Below are positions 35,203-36,230 of a DNA stretch of 36,230 nt, one piece after another. Source of the stretch: Devosia equisanguinis (GTDB lineage: Bacteria; Pseudomonadota; Alphaproteobacteria; Rhizobiales; Hyphomicrobiaceae); contig CAMAYR010000019.1 of NCBI GenBank assembly GCA_945862355.1, forward strand, positions 1-36,230, read 5' to 3'. The first letter of the stretch is position 1, and the number at the start of each line of letters is the position of its first letter. The notes below the pieces were generated by a model. The model saw nothing but the letters and a program-made list of their open reading frames with translations, ran no database searches and was not told the origin of the DNA. The translations under genes and the position numbers were made by a program.

Positions 35203-36123
35203 ATGCGAAAGGCTATTTCGTGGACTGCCGCGATTGCGGCAGCGTGCGTTGTGGGCGGTACAGCCGTCTCAGCCCAGGAGATCAAGGTGGGCGTAGTCCT
35301 GCCGTTCACAGGCGTTGGCGCTGAGCTCGGGCAGCAGGGCAAGCGCGGCATCGAGCAGTACTTGAAGCTCAACGCCGACAAGCTGAAGCCCTACACGTTC
35401 AAGATCATCGAGCGCGACGAAAAGGATGCCAGCGGCGCAAGCGCCAAGGTCGTGGTGCAGGAGTTGATCACCCAGGACAAGGTGGACTTTCTACTGGGCT
35501 GGATCTACTCGCCCAACGCGATCGCGTCGGCACAGCTCGTGACTGCGGGCAAGGTCCCGGCCATCATCACGAACGCGGGCACGGCACACATCACCAACTT
35601 GTCGAAGAGCTACGCGCGCGTCTCGTTCAGCATGTGGCACTCCGGTCATGCGCTCGGAACGGCCGCTGCCAAGCAGCTCAAGGCCAAGACGGCCGTCGTC
35701 GGGTATACGGACTTCCCGCCGGGCAAGGACAGCCTCAACGCTTTCAAGCTTGCGTTTGAGGCCGCTGGCGGCAAGGTAATCGACGAGATCCCAATGGGGG
35801 GCGCCAACGCGGTGCCCGACTTCACGCCCTTTTTCCAGCGCGCGAAGGAAAAGAAGCCCGACGTGTTCTTCGTTTTCGTGCCATCCGGCGACCACGCAAC
35901 TGCTGTCGCAAGAACATACGGCGCATTGGGAATGAAAGAGGCAGGGATCAAGCTGATCGGCCCCGGCGACATCACCCAGGACAACAAGCTGCAGGCGATG
36001 GGCAAGGCTGCCGTCGGTCTCGTGACGATGCACCACTACAACGCCGATCTCGACAACCCCGAGAACAAGCGTTTCGTAGCATCGTCCTGCTTCCGTAACT
36101 CCGATCCGGTGGTGATGGCGTAA
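35203..36123 (+). pseudogene. Branched-chain-amino-acid-type ABC substrate-binding protein, 3' end cut by the right element
   Basis: The product starts with a signal peptide (cleavage near AVSAQ, residue 24) and has the Periplas_BP_6 pattern of LivK-like proteins: EIKVGVVLPFTGVGAELGQQ, DKVDFLLGWIYSPNAIASAQ, VPAIITNAGTAHITNLS, WHSGHALGTAAAKQLKAKTA and AVGLVTMHHYNADLDNPENK. Native sequence ends at about codon 295 (base 36085). The last 12 codons, ending at TAA 36121-36123, come from the inserted repeat, so roughly 90-100 residues of the usual C-terminal lobe are missing. A strong AGGGAGGT lies before the ATG. It is probably non-functional in this form; if the break is only an assembly chimera the intact gene may exist. 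Confidence 0.8.
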
Positions 36124-36229
36124 GGGTCTGGGTTGGTTTGCGAATCAGCTATTTCTCTTGTCGAGGGCGGCTCACTCGGCAGGTGATGGGATGCGAAGCT
36201 TCGAGATCGTGCAGTCGGACACCGACACG
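36086..36229 (+). mobile_element. End of a repeated element (right copy), probable insertion sequence
   Basis: This is the exact inverted counterpart of bases 1-144. The boundary lies at 36085/36086, inside the codon stretch of the LivK-like gene, and the element begins CCTGCTTCCGTAACTCC. The outward-facing ORF (ATG 36191) is the same as in the left copy. Because both window ends expose the same element end, the segment between them is bracketed by two inverted copies. Confidence 0.7.
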
Positions 36230-36230
36230 A
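36191..36230 (+). CDS. Start of an ORF inside the repeated element, possible transposase (partial)
   Basis: ATG 36191 opens the frame MRSFEIVQSDTDT, identical to that at the left edge. It runs off the window. No family can be assigned from 13 residues. Confidence 0.3.
   Translation, partial: MRSFEIVQSDTDT

Overview
The window reads as chromosomal DNA of a high-GC alphaproteobacterium, most likely a member of the Hyphomicrobiales (Rhizobiales). The reasons are the gene neighbourhoods (cpdR next to an N-formylglutamate amidohydrolase and hisN; ppsR and hemE facing each other across an origin-like region; mutS overlapping glnD), three small RNAs of the alphaproteobacterial alpha-r8/MmgR (Rfam 'suhB') type, and GANTC (CcrM) sites. 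Species cannot be named from sequence alone.

Edges. Bases 1-144 and 36086-36229 are the same 144-bp sequence in inverted orientation. Each copy carries the first 13 codons of an ORF pointing out of the window. The simplest reading is two inverted copies of one insertion sequence at which the assembly stopped. The right copy cuts a branched-chain-amino-acid-type ABC binding protein gene; the left copy follows the last 26 codons of a probable LysR regulator.

Left accessory part (145-7400). It holds an NMT1/THI5-like binding protein, gene debris, the 3' half of a tRNA-Thr(UGU) (attachment-site-like), a BadI-like ring-cleaving hydrolase, an outer-membrane barrel protein, a dihaem cytochrome c, a DszA/NtaA-type flavin monooxygenase and a four-helix membrane protein. 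Nearly all are on the minus strand and palindromic repeats lie between them.

Core part. leuA (7756-9348) follows a leucine-rich leader peptide that looks like a transcription attenuator. The rod-shape operon mreB-mreC-mreD-mrdA-rodA (9803-15377) is tightly coupled by start/stop overlaps, but mreB carries a -1 frameshift. Next come cpdR, an N-formylglutamate amidohydrolase, a 1-kb gene-free stretch with three tandem MmgR-type sRNA genes, and hisN (TTG start). ppsR and hemE flank the probable chromosomal origin (19808-20235: one perfect and several degenerate DnaA boxes, an AT-rich tract, clustered GANTC sites). Rightwards lie hemE-hemJ, an ErpA/IscA-type gene, a DUF924 gene, an FMN-dependent alpha-hydroxyacid dehydrogenase, mutS-glnD, trxB, then dnaQ, coaE, a small secreted protein, maf and a metallo-beta-lactamase-fold protein.

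The most interesting items are the triple sRNA array with three different stem sets around one invariant core, the leu attenuator, the origin region with its rearranged neighbourhood, the frameshifted mreB, and a two-copy palindromic repeat family.
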